A program made the translations under genes and the position numbers. A model generated the notes under the pieces. The model made no database searches. It worked only from the letters and a program-made list of their open reading frames with translations, and had not been told where the DNA came from. A DNA stretch of 64,000 nucleotides, from positions 1-64,000 of the forward strand of contig NZ_JAAFZC010000001.1 of the NCBI RefSeq assembly GCF_010614805.1. The letters are read 5' to 3'. This document shows, piece by piece, positions 24,982 through 34,401 of this stretch. Position 1 is the stretch's first letter; each line of letters begins with the position of its first letter. Source of the stretch: Pseudooceanicola aestuarii. GTDB taxonomy: Bacteria > Pseudomonadota > Alphaproteobacteria > Rhodobacterales > Rhodobacteraceae.

Positions 24982-26799
24982 ATGGGAACGGACAGGCATT
25001 CGGATCTGGAGGATCGCATCATCGGGTGCCTGTACGACGTGGCCGTCGACCCCCTGACCTACAGCGATTTTCCCGAACATTGGGAGGAATTGACCCGCCG
25101 CTTCCGCCGTGACGGTGCCCGGCCCGAAGATCTGGTGGCCGGCGGGGTCGATTTCATCGCCCATTTCAAACGCGTGGCGACCCTGCTGGACCAGGCCCGC
25201 GATACCGCACCCGACCGCGCGGAGGAGGTTCAGCTGTCGCGCTTTGCCCGCAACGCGGCCTTTGCCGCCGATGCCGACCTGCGCATCCTTGCCGTCAATC
25301 CCGCCGCGGCCGAGGCCTTTGGCGCGACCCCTGGCAGCAATGTTGCCGGGCTGCCTCTGGACCCCGACGGCGGGGACGGGCTAGCCGGAGAGATCCGCCG
25401 CCTGCTGCGTCCCGACAGCGGCGAGGACAGCGGCATGTTGCGAGTGCGGGGAGGGGCCGACCAGCACCTGATCCTGGTGCAATTGTCGGTCATCCGCCCG
25501 GCCCGCAGCGCGCCGTTTGCCGTGGTCGTCACCTCGGAGTTGCACTGGCCCGCAGAGGCCGAGGAAACTTTGCGCGACGCTTTCGGCCTGACCCGAGCCG
25601 AGACGGATATCCTGCGGGAGTTGACGCAATCGCGCAGCTTGCGCGACATCGCGGCCAAGCGCGGGCGTTCACTGGAAACCGTGCGCAGCCAGATCAAGAC
25701 CCTGCAAAGCAAGACCGAATGCCACAGCCAGGCCGAATTGCTGCGGTTGGTGCTGTCGGTGATGGAAATAGGCACCGGCGTGCAGCCCGCCGTGATCGGC
25801 ACCCCGGCGGAGGCGGGCAATGTCAGCCGCGGCTACGCCACGCTGAAGGACAGGCCCTTCCTGCGGCTGGACCGGCCCGGCGGGCGGATCATGGAATACC
25901 TGGTGCTGGGCGATCCCGGCGGGCGCCCGGTGGTGTATCTGTGTTCCAACTTCGGGTTCTGCCGCTGGCCCGCCGCCGCCGAAACCCACGCCCTGCGTCA
26001 GGGGCTGGCGGTGCTGGTGCCGATCCGGCCCGGCTACGGCGCCTCGACCCCGCTGCAGCGCGACGCCGATGTACTGAGCGAGGTCGCAGGCGACATCGCC
26101 GCGTTGATGGACCATGCCGGGGCCGAACGTGCGCCGTTCCTGGCGCTGGACGACGACGTGATCTTTGCGGCGCGGTTCCACCGGGACTTCCCCGGCCGGA
26201 TCACCGCGTTGATCGCCCCTGCCGGGACGCTGCCGCAGAGCCTGCCGGAGCAGATCGAACGGATGGGCCGCTGGCACCGCTTTGCCCTCGCCTCTGCCCG
26301 GCATACTCCGCAATTGTTACCGTTCATGATCCGGGCAGCCTTTGCCATGGCGCGACGGATGGGCAAGCGGCGGTTCCTGGAAACCATCTATGGCCCCGAC
26401 GGTTCGGTGCGCGTTCTGACCCAGACCCCCGAGATTTTCGAGGCCGTGGCCGTCGGCTCCGACATCGTTCTGGGCCCCCGGACAGAGGCCGCGACCGCGT
26501 TTTCCACCGAGATGCTGCTGGTGCATGGCATGGATTGGAGCGCGGAAATGCAGGCGCTTAACGGTCGGGTGCCAACCTGTTTCCTACGCGGAGACAAGGA
26601 TATCCAGACGCCGCCCGCCACCCAGGCAGAGCACCGGGCGGAATATCCATGGATTGACTTCCGGGTTCTCGAAGGCTCTGGCCAGCTGCTGTTCTTCGAA
26701 CGCTGGGAAGAGATTCTCTCCATTCTTCAAACATTTACCGAAAACCTCAGCGTCATACCCCATTCGGGGTATGACCGGGGTTCCGGATCGGGACCATGA
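24982..26799 (+). CDS. PAS-LuxR regulator fused to a degenerate alpha/beta-hydrolase domain
   Basis: A 605-residue predicted transcription regulator. Residues about 85-165 look like a PAS sensor (ADLRILAVNPAAAEAFG). A LuxR-type helix-turn-helix lies at about 200-255 (LTRAETDILRELTQ, SLRDIAAKRGRSLETVRSQI). From about 285 to the end is an alpha/beta-hydrolase fold. In this fold the nucleophile position reads ALDDDVIFAA (Asp390-392) instead of G-x-S-x-G, and the catalytic His position reads GSGQLLFFER (Gln568). The acid position GDKD (538-540) is kept. I infer that the hydrolase part is a ligand-binding module. Possible starts are 24982 (used), 24961 and 24910. It is a single gene with no visible partner. 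Confidence 0.85.
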   Translation: MGTDRHSDLEDRIIGCLYDVAVDPLTYSDFPEHWEELTRRFRRDGARPEDLVAGGVDFIAHFKRVATLLDQARDTAPDRAEEVQLSRFARNAAFAADADLRILAVNPAAAEAFGATPGSNVAGLPLDPDGGDGLAGEIRRLLRPDSGEDSGMLRVRGGADQHLILVQLSVIRPARSAPFAVVVTSELHWPAEAEETLRDAFGLTRAETDILRELTQSRSLRDIAAKRGRSLETVRSQIKTLQSKTECHSQAELLRLVLSVMEIGTGVQPAVIGTPAEAGNVSRGYATLKDRPFLRLDRPGGRIMEYLVLGDPGGRPVVYLCSNFGFCRWPAAAETHALRQGLAVLVPIRPGYGASTPLQRDADVLSEVAGDIAALMDHAGAERAPFLALDDDVIFAARFHRDFPGRITALIAPAGTLPQSLPEQIERMGRWHRFALASARHTPQLLPFMIRAAFAMARRMGKRRFLETIYGPDGSVRVLTQTPEIFEAVAVGSDIVLGPRTEAATAFSTEMLLVHGMDWSAEMQALNGRVPTCFLRGDKDIQTPPATQAEHRAEYPWIDFRVLEGSGQLLFFERWEEILSILQTFTENLSVIPHSGYDRGSGSGP

Positions 26800-27236
26800 T
26801 GGAGGGTGTTAGTTGGTTGATTGGTACCAAGCTTCCGGTCGGGTCCGCCCCGCACCGGAAGCCCCCGGCAGGGCCGCACCATCCGGTGCGAGGTCTATTC
26901 CGACCATCCCGGTCGGGAGCGGCGATGTGAACGGCGCCATTTGGACAGCGATATTGAGTGACGGCCCAGCTTACCGGGTCTTTTTCAGAACCAATGACTT
27001 TGCCAGCCTGCCAGGGTTTTTCCCGGCCTGCACGCCTGCGCACATATGTGTCGCAGGCGTGTCGCCTTGTGGCCGTCGCCGTTGCCTGGCGGGTCCATCG
27101 GCCACAAGGGACGCCTGGCGCAAGGTGCAGGGCCTGCCCCCCCTCGGCCTGAAAGCCGCAACATCCCCCATGGCACGGAACCTCCCAGCCTATGGCCCGC
27201 GCACCAATCTTGCGCGCACCGCAAAGCCGAACAAAC
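26800..27236. other. 437-bp intergenic region with five strong inverted repeats
   Basis: No convincing gene lies between this convergent pair. The region holds, in order: GCTTCCGGT/ACCGGAAGC (26831-26862), CGCACC-ATCC-GGTGCG (26875-26890), CCGACC-ATCCC-GGTCGG (26900-26916), CACGCCTGCG/CGCAGGCGTG around a self-complementary CACATATGTG (27031-27061), and CCTTGTGGCCG/CGGCCACAAGG with an inner CGCC/GGCG pair (27065-27109). The 178-residue plus-strand open frame at 26813-27349 is composition-driven and overlaps recN, so I do not call it. A structured RNA or a pair of transcript ends is possible. Confidence 0.45.
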
Positions 27237-28889
27237 CTAACGGGCGTCCATCAATCGCCGCGCTGCGGCGCGCGCTTCCTCGGTCACGGCATCGCCGGAT
27301 AGCATCCGGGCCAGCTCGTCCACCCGGTCCGCCTCCGACAACGCGGTGACGGAGGACAGCGTGCGCTCCCCCTCCACCCGCTTGGCGACCTGCCAGTGGT
27401 GCTGGCCCAGGGCGGCAACCTGCGGGGAATGGGTGACCACCAGCACCTGGCCATTGTCCGCCAATCGCGACAACCGGCGGCCGACCGCATCGGCGGTGGC
27501 CCCGCCAACGCCGCGGTCGATCTCATCGAAGATCATGGTGACGCCGGGGGCCTCCCCGGCCAGGCAGACCTTCAGCGCCAGCAGGAAGCGCGACAGCTCC
27601 CCGCCCGAAGCGATCTTGTTCAACGCTCCCGCCGGGGCACCCGGATTGGTCGCCACGGTAAAGGTCACGTCGTCGCGCCCGTCGGGGCCCGGCTCCGCCT
27701 CGCTCAGCCGGGTTTCGAACCGGGCGCGCTCCATCTTCAGGGGGGCCAGCTCTGCGTCCATGGCGCGATCCAGCGCGGCAGCAGCCTTGCTGCGTGCGGC
27801 GGTCAGGGCGGCGGCGGCGCTATCATAGGCCGCCCCGGCCTCCCGCGCGGTACGTTCCAGTCGACCGATCTCGGCGGTACCGCCGTCGATCGCGGCCAGC
27901 CGCGCGGACAGCCCGTCAGCCAGGGCCGCCAGGTCATCGGGGGCCACGTCATGCTTGCGTGCGAGGCCGCGAATGGCAAAGAGCCGTTCCTCTGTCGCTT
28001 CCAGTTCCAGCGGATCGAAATCCAGAGCGTCAAGACAGCGCAACACCCCGTCCGAGGCCTCTCCCAATTCAGTCAACGCCCGGCCCAGGGCCGCGATGGC
28101 CGGGTCCAGCCGGCCCTCCACGCCGTCGACGGCGCCGTCCAGCCAGCGCAACGCATCGCCCATCGCGCCTTCCGCCCCCTCGGGGCCAAGCGCGCCGGAG
28201 GCGCGGGCCACATCGGCGCGCACCTTCTCGGCGCCCTGCATCATGCGGCGACGGGCGTCCAGCGATGCGTCCTCCCCCGGTTCGGGAGCAAGCTTTTCCA
28301 GCTCACCCACCGCGTGGCGCAGGAAATCCTCTTCCTTTTGGGCAGCCTCCAGCGCGGCGCGGGCCGCATCCAGCACCTTCACCGCCTGCGCGCGGCTGCG
28401 CCAGGTCTCGCGCACCGCCTGCCGCAACGGGTCCAGCGCACCGAATTGATCCAGGATAGCGCGGTGACCGCGCGGGTTCAGCAAGCCGCGATCGTCATGC
28501 TGGCCATGCAATTCGACCAGCGCGTCAGAGAGGTTACGCAGCACCTCGCCACTGGCGCGGCGGTCGTTGATCCATGCCGTCTTGCGACCATCGCGCGTGT
28601 TGACCCGGCGTAGGAACAATTCCGCCCCACCCGGCAGCCCTGCCTCCGACAGAATCGCATGGGCCGGATGGTTCCGGGGCAGGTCGAATACGGCCGTGAC
28701 TTCCGCCTGATCGGCCCCCGCACGCACCAGATCGGCCCGCCCGCGCCAGCCCAGCACGAAACCCAGCGAGTCCAGCAGAATGGATTTCCCGGCGCCGGTC
28801 TCCCCGGTCAGCACGTTCAGACCGGGCTGGAACGCAAGCTCCAGCCGGTCAATGATCAACATGTCGCGAATATCCAGAGCGCGCAGCAT
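27237..28889 (-). CDS. recN: DNA repair protein RecN
   Basis: A 550-residue SMC-like ATPase that acts in double-strand break repair by recombination. Walker A is TGETGAGKSILLDSL (near residues 29-43) and the C-terminal signature GGELSRFLLALK is followed by Walker B MIFDEIDRGVGG. Two Ala/Glu/Arg-rich coiled-coil arms occupy about 150-370, with the tip region in between. Length fits the family. It lies 79 bp downstream of bamD on the same strand, with a GGGCGG/CCGCCC hairpin in the gap. I found no clear alphaproteobacterial LexA box in that gap, so SOS control would have to act further upstream. Confidence 0.96.
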   Translation of the reverse strand: MLRALDIRDMLIIDRLELAFQPGLNVLTGETGAGKSILLDSLGFVLGWRGRADLVRAGADQAEVTAVFDLPRNHPAHAILSEAGLPGGAELFLRRVNTRDGRKTAWINDRRASGEVLRNLSDALVELHGQHDDRGLLNPRGHRAILDQFGALDPLRQAVRETWRSRAQAVKVLDAARAALEAAQKEEDFLRHAVGELEKLAPEPGEDASLDARRRMMQGAEKVRADVARASGALGPEGAEGAMGDALRWLDGAVDGVEGRLDPAIAALGRALTELGEASDGVLRCLDALDFDPLELEATEERLFAIRGLARKHDVAPDDLAALADGLSARLAAIDGGTAEIGRLERTAREAGAAYDSAAAALTAARSKAAAALDRAMDAELAPLKMERARFETRLSEAEPGPDGRDDVTFTVATNPGAPAGALNKIASGGELSRFLLALKVCLAGEAPGVTMIFDEIDRGVGGATADAVGRRLSRLADNGQVLVVTHSPQVAALGQHHWQVAKRVEGERTLSSVTALSEADRVDELARMLSGDAVTEEARAAARRLMDAR

Positions 28890-28968
28890 ACGCCGTATCG
28901 TCCCGAAGCCGGGCGGAAAAGTCGCCCGCCCCTGTCCTACCAGATATGGTGGTCCTACTGGAAGTGGT

Positions 28969-29811
28969 TTACAACCACTCGCCTTTGATCATCTGGCGAT
29001 AGACCTGACGCAGCCAGCTGTCGCCCGCCGCCTTCAGTTCCAGACCGCGACCCGACAACAGTTTGAAACTGTCCTCGTACCAACTGGTAGAGCGGAAGTT
29101 GTACCCCAGAATCGCGCCCGCGGTCTGGGCTTCCTCCGTCAGGCCCAGCGAAAGGTAAGCCTCCACCAGGCGATGCAGCGCCTCGGCCGTATGGGTCGTG
29201 GTCTGGAATTCCTCCACCACGACGCGGAACCTGTTCACGGCGGCGGTATAATGATCGCGGCGCAGGTAGTAGCGCCCGATCTCCATTTCCTTGGCCGCCA
29301 GATGGTCGAAGGCCAATTCGAACTTCAGAATCGCTGATTTGGCATATTCGCTGTCGGGATATTTCTCGATCACCGCGCGCAGGGCTTGCAGCGCCTGGAA
29401 GGTGAGGCCCTGGTCGCGCCCGACTTCGTCGATCTGGTCATAATAGCTGAGAGCGAGGAGATATTGCGCATAGGGCGCGTCCTCGTCGGTGGGGTAGAAA
29501 TCAAGGTAGCGCTGCGCGGCGGCGCGGCTTTCCTCGTAATTCTGGCCCCGATGCTGGGCAAAGGCGGTCATGATCAGCGCACGCTTGGCCCAATCGGAAT
29601 AGGGGTACAGGCGCTCGACCTCGCCGAAATACTCGGCGGCGTCATCGAAACGCCGGCGATTCACCTCGAATTCACCGCGCTCGAAGATCTGTTCGGCCGT
29701 GAAGGATTCCATCGGAGCTTCGCCCGGCTTCACGCCACCGTCTCCGCAGGCCGTCAGCGCCAGAAGAAGGACCGGGCCTGCCAGCTTCGCCCCGAAACCG
29801 CCAAGTGTCAT
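28969..29811 (-). CDS. bamD: outer-membrane assembly lipoprotein BamD
   Basis: A 280-residue lipoprotein of the Bam complex, which folds beta-barrel proteins into the outer membrane. The N-terminal signal ends in the lipobox LALTAC, with the acylated Cys near residue 22. Five TPR-like helical pairs follow (for example RFDDAAEYFGEVERLYPYS and AQRYLDFYPTDEDAPYAQYL). I prefer the ATG at 29811, with GGGAG five bases upstream, over the GTG at 29823. It is placed between lpxC and recN on the same strand, an arrangement that extends the dcw cluster in this group. Confidence 0.95.
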   Translation of the reverse strand: MTLGGFGAKLAGPVLLLALTACGDGGVKPGEAPMESFTAEQIFERGEFEVNRRRFDDAAEYFGEVERLYPYSDWAKRALIMTAFAQHRGQNYEESRAAAQRYLDFYPTDEDAPYAQYLLALSYYDQIDEVGRDQGLTFQALQALRAVIEKYPDSEYAKSAILKFELAFDHLAAKEMEIGRYYLRRDHYTAAVNRFRVVVEEFQTTTHTAEALHRLVEAYLSLGLTEEAQTAGAILGYNFRSTSWYEDSFKLLSGRGLELKAAGDSWLRQVYRQMIKGEWL

Positions 29812-29961
29812 GTAGTCTCCCACCCTCTTCTGCCGTCCTGCACGGGCTGCATGTTGCCGCAGCCCTCCACTCGTCCCAGCGGTCTAGCACAGAAAATTGC
29901 GGTGCAAAACGTCTTTGCGCCAGAGATTTCGGGGCGACGATCAACTTGCCGCACCATGCGG

Positions 29962-30882
29962 TCAGGCGACGGCGGGAATTTCGGACAGATGCACCCCCAC
30001 CCCGGGCAATCCGGACGCCTGAACGGGGTTGCAGGGAATCGCGCGCAGGTTCGTCTTGTCGGCGAAAAGCGCCCGCAGCAATGTGTTCGTCAGGCTGTGA
30101 CCGGCGCGATAGCCGGTATAATGTCCCAGGATCGGCCCACCCGCCAACGCAAGATCGCCCAGAGCGTCCAGCATCTTGTGGCGCACCGGTTCATCGGCGT
30201 GGCGCAGCCCTTCGGGGTTCATCACCCGGTCCCCCTCGACCACGACGGCATTGTCCATCGACCCGCCCAGGGCCAGGCCATTTGCACGCATCAGGTCCAC
30301 ATCCGCCTGCCGGCAGAACGTCCGCGCGTCGCAGAGTTCACGTACGAAGCTGCCGTTCTTCATCACCAGGTGGCGGGATTGATGTCCGATGGCCGAGTCT
30401 TCGAAATCTATGTCGAAGGTAATTTCCATCATCTTCCCCGGTGCCAACCGGGCCCAAGCGGCACCGTCGTGGACTTCGACCGGGCGCAGAACCTCGATCG
30501 CGAGCACAGGCGCGGATTGCCGGACCAGCCCGCACGCCAGCAGCCCCCGCACAAAGGGCGCGGCAGAGCCGTCGAGAATCGGAACCTCGGGGCCGTCAAT
30601 CTCGATCAGGGCGTTGTGCACACCGCAGCCCGCCAGCGCGGCCATGACATGTTCCACGGTAGAGACGCTGGCCCCTGCGCCGTTGGCCAGCCGGGTGCAC
30701 AGCGCGGTCCGTTCGGCCAGATCCCAGCGGGCCGGGATCACCGCATCGCCCAGGGCGATGTCGGTGCGTCGGAACCGGATGCCATGGTCTGCGGCCGCCG
30801 GGCGGATCACCATCCGCGCGCTACGTCCGGAATGCAGGCCAAGGCCGGTGAACACGACCGAAGATTTCAGCGTCTGTTGCAC
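29962..30882 (-). CDS. lpxC: UDP-3-O-acyl-N-acetylglucosamine deacetylase LpxC
   Basis: A 306-residue zinc amidase that carries out the committed step of lipid A synthesis. The zinc ligands are visible: His in STVEHVMAAL, and His and Asp in VRHKMLDALGDLAL. The catalytic His is in YRAGHSLTN. The start is most likely the GTG at 30882, giving the family-typical QQTLKSSVVFTG, with GGGGA just upstream; a TTG at 30894 would add four residues. No ATG is available. It follows ftsZ after a strong terminator, so it probably has its own promoter in 30883-31070. A TTTAGCTAAA palindrome (30944-30953) lies there. Confidence 0.96.
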   Translation of the reverse strand: MQQTLKSSVVFTGLGLHSGRSARMVIRPAAADHGIRFRRTDIALGDAVIPARWDLAERTALCTRLANGAGASVSTVEHVMAALAGCGVHNALIEIDGPEVPILDGSAAPFVRGLLACGLVRQSAPVLAIEVLRPVEVHDGAAWARLAPGKMMEITFDIDFEDSAIGHQSRHLVMKNGSFVRELCDARTFCRQADVDLMRANGLALGGSMDNAVVVEGDRVMNPEGLRHADEPVRHKMLDALGDLALAGGPILGHYTGYRAGHSLTNTLLRALFADKTNLRAIPCNPVQASGLPGVGVHLSEIPAVA

Positions 30883-31070
30883 ATTGGTCCCCAAATGAGC
30901 AGCAGGTCGACACGCCTGTGGGCAGAGGCGACCTTGATTGAAGTTTAGCTAAATCCTGCGGCGCCTGGCCTCAACTCACTCTTTGCAACGTATTGTAATA
31001 GTGGCCCGCAGCTTCGGCGAAATGCTGCATGGCACTGAAACATCGTGCAACATCTCGTTGATCCGAAACG

Positions 31071-31096
31071 AAAAAGGCCGCCCCGGCGGGCGGCCC
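31071..31096 (-). terminator. Rho-independent terminator of ftsZ
   Basis: On the minus strand a 7-bp GC stem (GGCCGCC with GGCGGCC, 31095-31076) with a 6-nt loop is followed directly by TTTTT. It lies 35 bp after the ftsZ stop and separates the division cluster from lpxC. Confidence 0.85.
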
Positions 31097-31130
31097 TTGC
31101 CGGGGGGATGCCCCGGGATATCGTGACTGG

Positions 31131-32888
31131 TCAGTTGGCCTGACGCCGCAGGAAAGCGGGAATTTCGATCCGCTCCTGGTCGGGATCCTCCTCCGGCTCA
31201 ACCCGGCTGGGGGCGGCGCCGAAGCCCCGCACCGGCGGTTGGGTCCGTGCCTGCGGCTGCGGCGCGGTGGGCTGGGCCTGCTGCGGACGCTGGTCCGCCT
31301 CCGCCTGGCCGGTCATGCGGTTGATCAGCGAATTGATCCCGCCAAAGCGCGACTTCTCCGTGTCGTGATGCTGGGCCGCAGGTTGTTGTTGCGGCTGATG
31401 GCGCGACGGGGCGCCAGCACCGGCACTGCGCGGCGCCTTGTTGACCGCAGCCTGAAGCCGGGCAAGCGCCTCGGGAGAGGGCTGGCCGGGGCGCGGACGC
31501 TGCGGCGCGACATAGGCTTCCTCGGGTGCGGGCTCCTCGAAGCGGGTGGCCCGCTGTTCGACGCTGCGCGGCACATAGGCGGGCGGCGGCAGGTCGTCAT
31601 CCTCGTAATGCTCCTCCGCCGGGGCGGGGGGCTGGGCACGCTGCATCGGCGCGGGTCGCGGGGCGGGCGCGGCCCGCGGCGCGGGGGCCGGCGCCGGCGC
31701 GACGTCTTCCTCGCTGAAGATGTCTTCGGTCAGGGCACCGTTGTCGCGGTGGCCTTCGAACCCGTCAAAGCTTGCCTGTTCCGGCGCGGCCTCGGCCACG
31801 TGCTGCTGCGGCTGGTAGGCCGGCTGCTGCTGCGGTTCCGGCTGGGTTTCCGGAGCGGCCTGGGTCGGGCGCAGCGGCTCCGACAGCTTGCGGCGCGGCA
31901 CGGGGATATCCATCGGGACTTCGCTGGCGTCGATGCCGGTGGCGACGACGGACACGCGCATCTTGCCCTCCATGCCGTCATCCAGGGTGGAGCCGACAAT
32001 GATGTTGGCGTCGGGGTCGACCTCTTCGCGGATGCGGTTGGCCGCCTCGTCCAATTCGAACAGGGTCAGGTCGTGGCCGCCGGTGATGTTGATCAGCACG
32101 CCCTTCGCGCCGCGCAGGGAGATTTCGTCCAGCAGCGGGTTGGCGATCGCCTTCTCGGCGGCCTGGACGGCGCGTTCTTCGCCCTCGGCTTCGCCGGTGC
32201 CCATCATGGCCTTGCCCATCTCGTCCATCACGGCGCGCACATCGGCGAAGTCCAGGTTGATCAGGCCGGGGCGGACCATCAGGTCGGTCACGCCCTTCAC
32301 GCCCTGGTACAGCACGTCATCCGCCATGGAGAAGGCTTCGGTAAAGGTCGTCTTCTCGTTGGCGAGGCGGAACAGGTTCTGATTGGGGATGATGATCAGC
32401 GTATCGACCATCTTTTGCAGAGCTTCGACCCCGTCTTCAGCCTGGCGCATCCGCTTGGCGCCCTCGAACTGGAAGGGTTTGGTCACGACCCCGACGGTCA
32501 GTACGCCCAGCTCCCGCGCCGCTTGCGCGATGATCGGCGCAGCGCCCGTGCCCGTACCGCCGCCCATGCCCGCGGTGATGAAGCACATATGCGCGCCGGC
32601 CAGATGATCGACGATCTGTTCGATGCTTTCCTCGGCGGCGGCTGCCCCGATGGAGGCCTTGGCACCCGCGCCCAGACCCTCGGTCACTTTCACGCCCAGC
32701 TGGATGCGCGATTGCGCCGAAGAATTCTGAAGTGCCTGGGCATCGGTGTTGGCGACCACGAAATCGACGCCGTCCAGCGCCTTTTCGATCATGTTGTCCA
32801 CTGCGTTGCCGCCAGCGCCGCCGACGCCGAACACGGTGATCCGGGGCTTCAGTTCTTCCTGTCCGGGCATGGAAAGGGTCAAGGTCAT
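31131..32888 (-). CDS. ftsZ: cell division GTPase FtsZ
   Basis: A 585-residue tubulin-like GTPase that polymerises into the division ring. The GTPase domain (about 15-320) contains [15 protein letters not shown], the tubulin signature [14 protein letters not shown], and [11 protein letters not shown]. The C-terminal linker (about 325-565) is unusually long and rich in Pro, Gln, Ala and Arg, as is common in alphaproteobacterial FtsZ. It ends in the conserved C-terminal peptide [12 protein letters not shown], which binds FtsA and other partners. I start at the ATG of [10 protein letters not shown] with AGGCGG upstream; a start at 32921 adds 11 unlikely residues. It is last of ftsQ-ftsA-ftsZ and followed by a terminator. 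Confidence 0.97.
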   Translation of the reverse strand: MTLTLSMPGQEELKPRITVFGVGGAGGNAVDNMIEKALDGVDFVVANTDAQALQNSSAQSRIQLGVKVTEGLGAGAKASIGAAAAEESIEQIVDHLAGAHMCFITAGMGGGTGTGAAPIIAQAARELGVLTVGVVTKPFQFEGAKRMRQAEDGVEALQKMVDTLIIIPNQNLFRLANEKTTFTEAFSMADDVLYQGVKGVTDLMVRPGLINLDFADVRAVMDEMGKAMMGTGEAEGEERAVQAAEKAIANPLLDEISLRGAKGVLINITGGHDLTLFELDEAANRIREEVDPDANIIVGSTLDDGMEGKMRVSVVATGIDASEVPMDIPVPRRKLSEPLRPTQAAPETQPEPQQQPAYQPQQHVAEAAPEQASFDGFEGHRDNGALTEDIFSEEDVAPAPAPAPRAAPAPRPAPMQRAQPPAPAEEHYEDDDLPPPAYVPRSVEQRATRFEEPAPEEAYVAPQRPRPGQPSPEALARLQAAVNKAPRSAGAGAPSRHQPQQQPAAQHHDTEKSRFGGINSLINRMTGQAEADQRPQQAQPTAPQPQARTQPPVRGFGAAPSRVEPEEDPDQERIEIPAFLRRQAN

Positions 32889-32948
32889 GGATCTGTCCGC
32901 CTGATATCTGGCCCGGTTCACCGGGGCTTGTCTTGCCTGTCGCGTCTA

Positions 32949-32977
32949 ATTCTAACGCTTTTCCAATCGCAGGTCAC
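32949..32977 (-). promoter_or_regulatory. predicted ftsZ promoter
   Basis: In the 172-bp gap between ftsA and ftsZ, the minus strand has GTGACC (32977-32972) and TAGAAT (32954-32949) separated by 17 bp, matching 4 and 5 of 6 consensus bases. A transcript starting just downstream would have a leader of about 50 nt before the ftsZ ATG. The 16-bp block around the -10 recurs upstream of ddl (36348-36363) with one mismatch. Confidence 0.4.
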
Positions 32978-33060
32978 GTTGAAATCGGCAAATCACCACC
33001 AAATATGCTTGAAAAATAGCGGAATTCCGCCCGATTTACGCGACCACACCGCATTTTGCG

Positions 33061-34398
33061 TCACCAGTTCTCCTTGAACCAACGCACCGCGCGTTGCAAC
33101 GAACGCGCCGGGTAGGTGTCCAGCGGCAGGTCGAAATCCCACCATTCGTCCTGTGGATGGGCCGCGAACAGGCACATGCCCACCGCGCTGGCAAAGCCGG
33201 GACCGGTGGCGGCTTGCGGCAGGCCATGCACCCGCAACGGCCGGCCCAGGCGGACCTGTTGACCCAGAATGCGGCTGGCCAACCCGTCCAGACCGGGAAT
33301 CTGGCTGGCGGCCCCGGTCAGCACGATCTGCTGATTGGGCAGATGCTGGAATTGCGCGGCGTCCAGCTGGGCGCGCACGTCTTCCAGGATTTCCTCTACC
33401 CTCGGGCGCATGATGCCGATCAGTTCAGCGCGGGTGACAGTGCGGCTGTCGCGTTCATAATCGCCGGTCTCTCCACCGATCTCGATGCGTTCGCGATCAT
33501 CCATGCCGGTAGCCACAACGCCACCGTAAAAGGTCTTGATCCGTTCGGCGGTGGCAAAGGGGATCTGAAGTGCCATGGAGATGTCGCCTGTCACATGCTC
33601 CCCGCCCATGCGCACGGCGTCGGCATAGATCATGTGCTTCTTCATGAAGACCGACACGCCGGTCGATCCGCCGCCCATGTCGATGCAGGCGGCGCCCAGC
33701 TCCTGCTCGTCCTCCACCAGCGACGAGATGCCGGAGACATAGCCGGAGGAGGCAACCCCGGCCAATTCAAGGTCGCAGCGTTTCACGCAATGGGCCAGAT
33801 TCTGGATCGCGGCGGCATCGACGGTCAGCATATGCACATCGGTAGACAGGACATCGCCGATCTGGCCGCGCGGATCGATCAGTCCAGAGCGGTGGTCCAG
33901 GGCGAAATTCACCGGCTGGGCATGCAGCACCTCCCGCCCCTCCCCGTAGTCAGGCACATCGCAGGAGGCCAGCGCGCGGCTGACATCCTGTTCGCTGACC
34001 TGCTGGCCCTCCACCAGCACCTGGCCGGCCAGCCCGTAGCTGCGCGGCCCGGCGCCCGAAAAACAGGCAATCACATGGTCGACCCGCAGGTTCGCCATCT
34101 TCTGCGCGGCTTGCAGGGCAGTGCGAATGGCGCGCTCCGTTTCCGCCATGGCCTCGATCTCGCCAAAGCGCACCCCGCGCGACCGGGTCGTCGCGGCGCC
34201 GATCACCCGGAACCCGGCCTGTCCGGCCAGCGATCCGACGCCATCGGCCTTCATCGGACGACGGTCGGTGCTGTCAAAACGCAGCACCAGGCAGGCGATC
34301 TTGGACGTCCCGACATCCAGCACAGCCACGACGCCCCGCTGGATCGCCGCCTTGCGCATGTTCCGCATTGCCCGTTGCGATTCATATAGCTGCGTCAT
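33061..34398 (-). CDS. ftsA: cell division protein FtsA
   Basis: A 445-residue actin-like ATPase that tethers FtsZ to the inner membrane. Phosphate-1 motif GVVAVLDVGTSKIACLV is near residue 25 and phosphate-2 AACIDMGGGSTGVSVF near 220. The SHS2 (1C) subdomain lies between them. The C-terminus RSLQRAVRWFKENW forms the amphipathic membrane-targeting helix. It starts three bases after the ftsQ stop and ends 172 bp before ftsZ. Length is a little above the E. coli protein because of an N-terminal extension of about 20 residues. Confidence 0.97.
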   Translation of the reverse strand: MTQLYESQRAMRNMRKAAIQRGVVAVLDVGTSKIACLVLRFDSTDRRPMKADGVGSLAGQAGFRVIGAATTRSRGVRFGEIEAMAETERAIRTALQAAQKMANLRVDHVIACFSGAGPRSYGLAGQVLVEGQQVSEQDVSRALASCDVPDYGEGREVLHAQPVNFALDHRSGLIDPRGQIGDVLSTDVHMLTVDAAAIQNLAHCVKRCDLELAGVASSGYVSGISSLVEDEQELGAACIDMGGGSTGVSVFMKKHMIYADAVRMGGEHVTGDISMALQIPFATAERIKTFYGGVVATGMDDRERIEIGGETGDYERDSRTVTRAELIGIMRPRVEEILEDVRAQLDAAQFQHLPNQQIVLTGAASQIPGLDGLASRILGQQVRLGRPLRVHGLPQAATGPGFASAVGMCLFAAHPQDEWWDFDLPLDTYPARSLQRAVRWFKENW

Positions 34399-34401
34399 CT
34401 G

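Noticed and set aside
26813..27349. Plus-strand open frame of 178 codons in the gap before recN
   Set aside because: It runs into recN in antisense, is rich in Pro/Arg/Ala and crosses several inverted repeats. No ribosome site or domain.
28890..28968. LexA box before recN
   Set aside because: No GAAC-7-GAAC or GTTC-7-GTTC pair is present in the bamD-recN gap.
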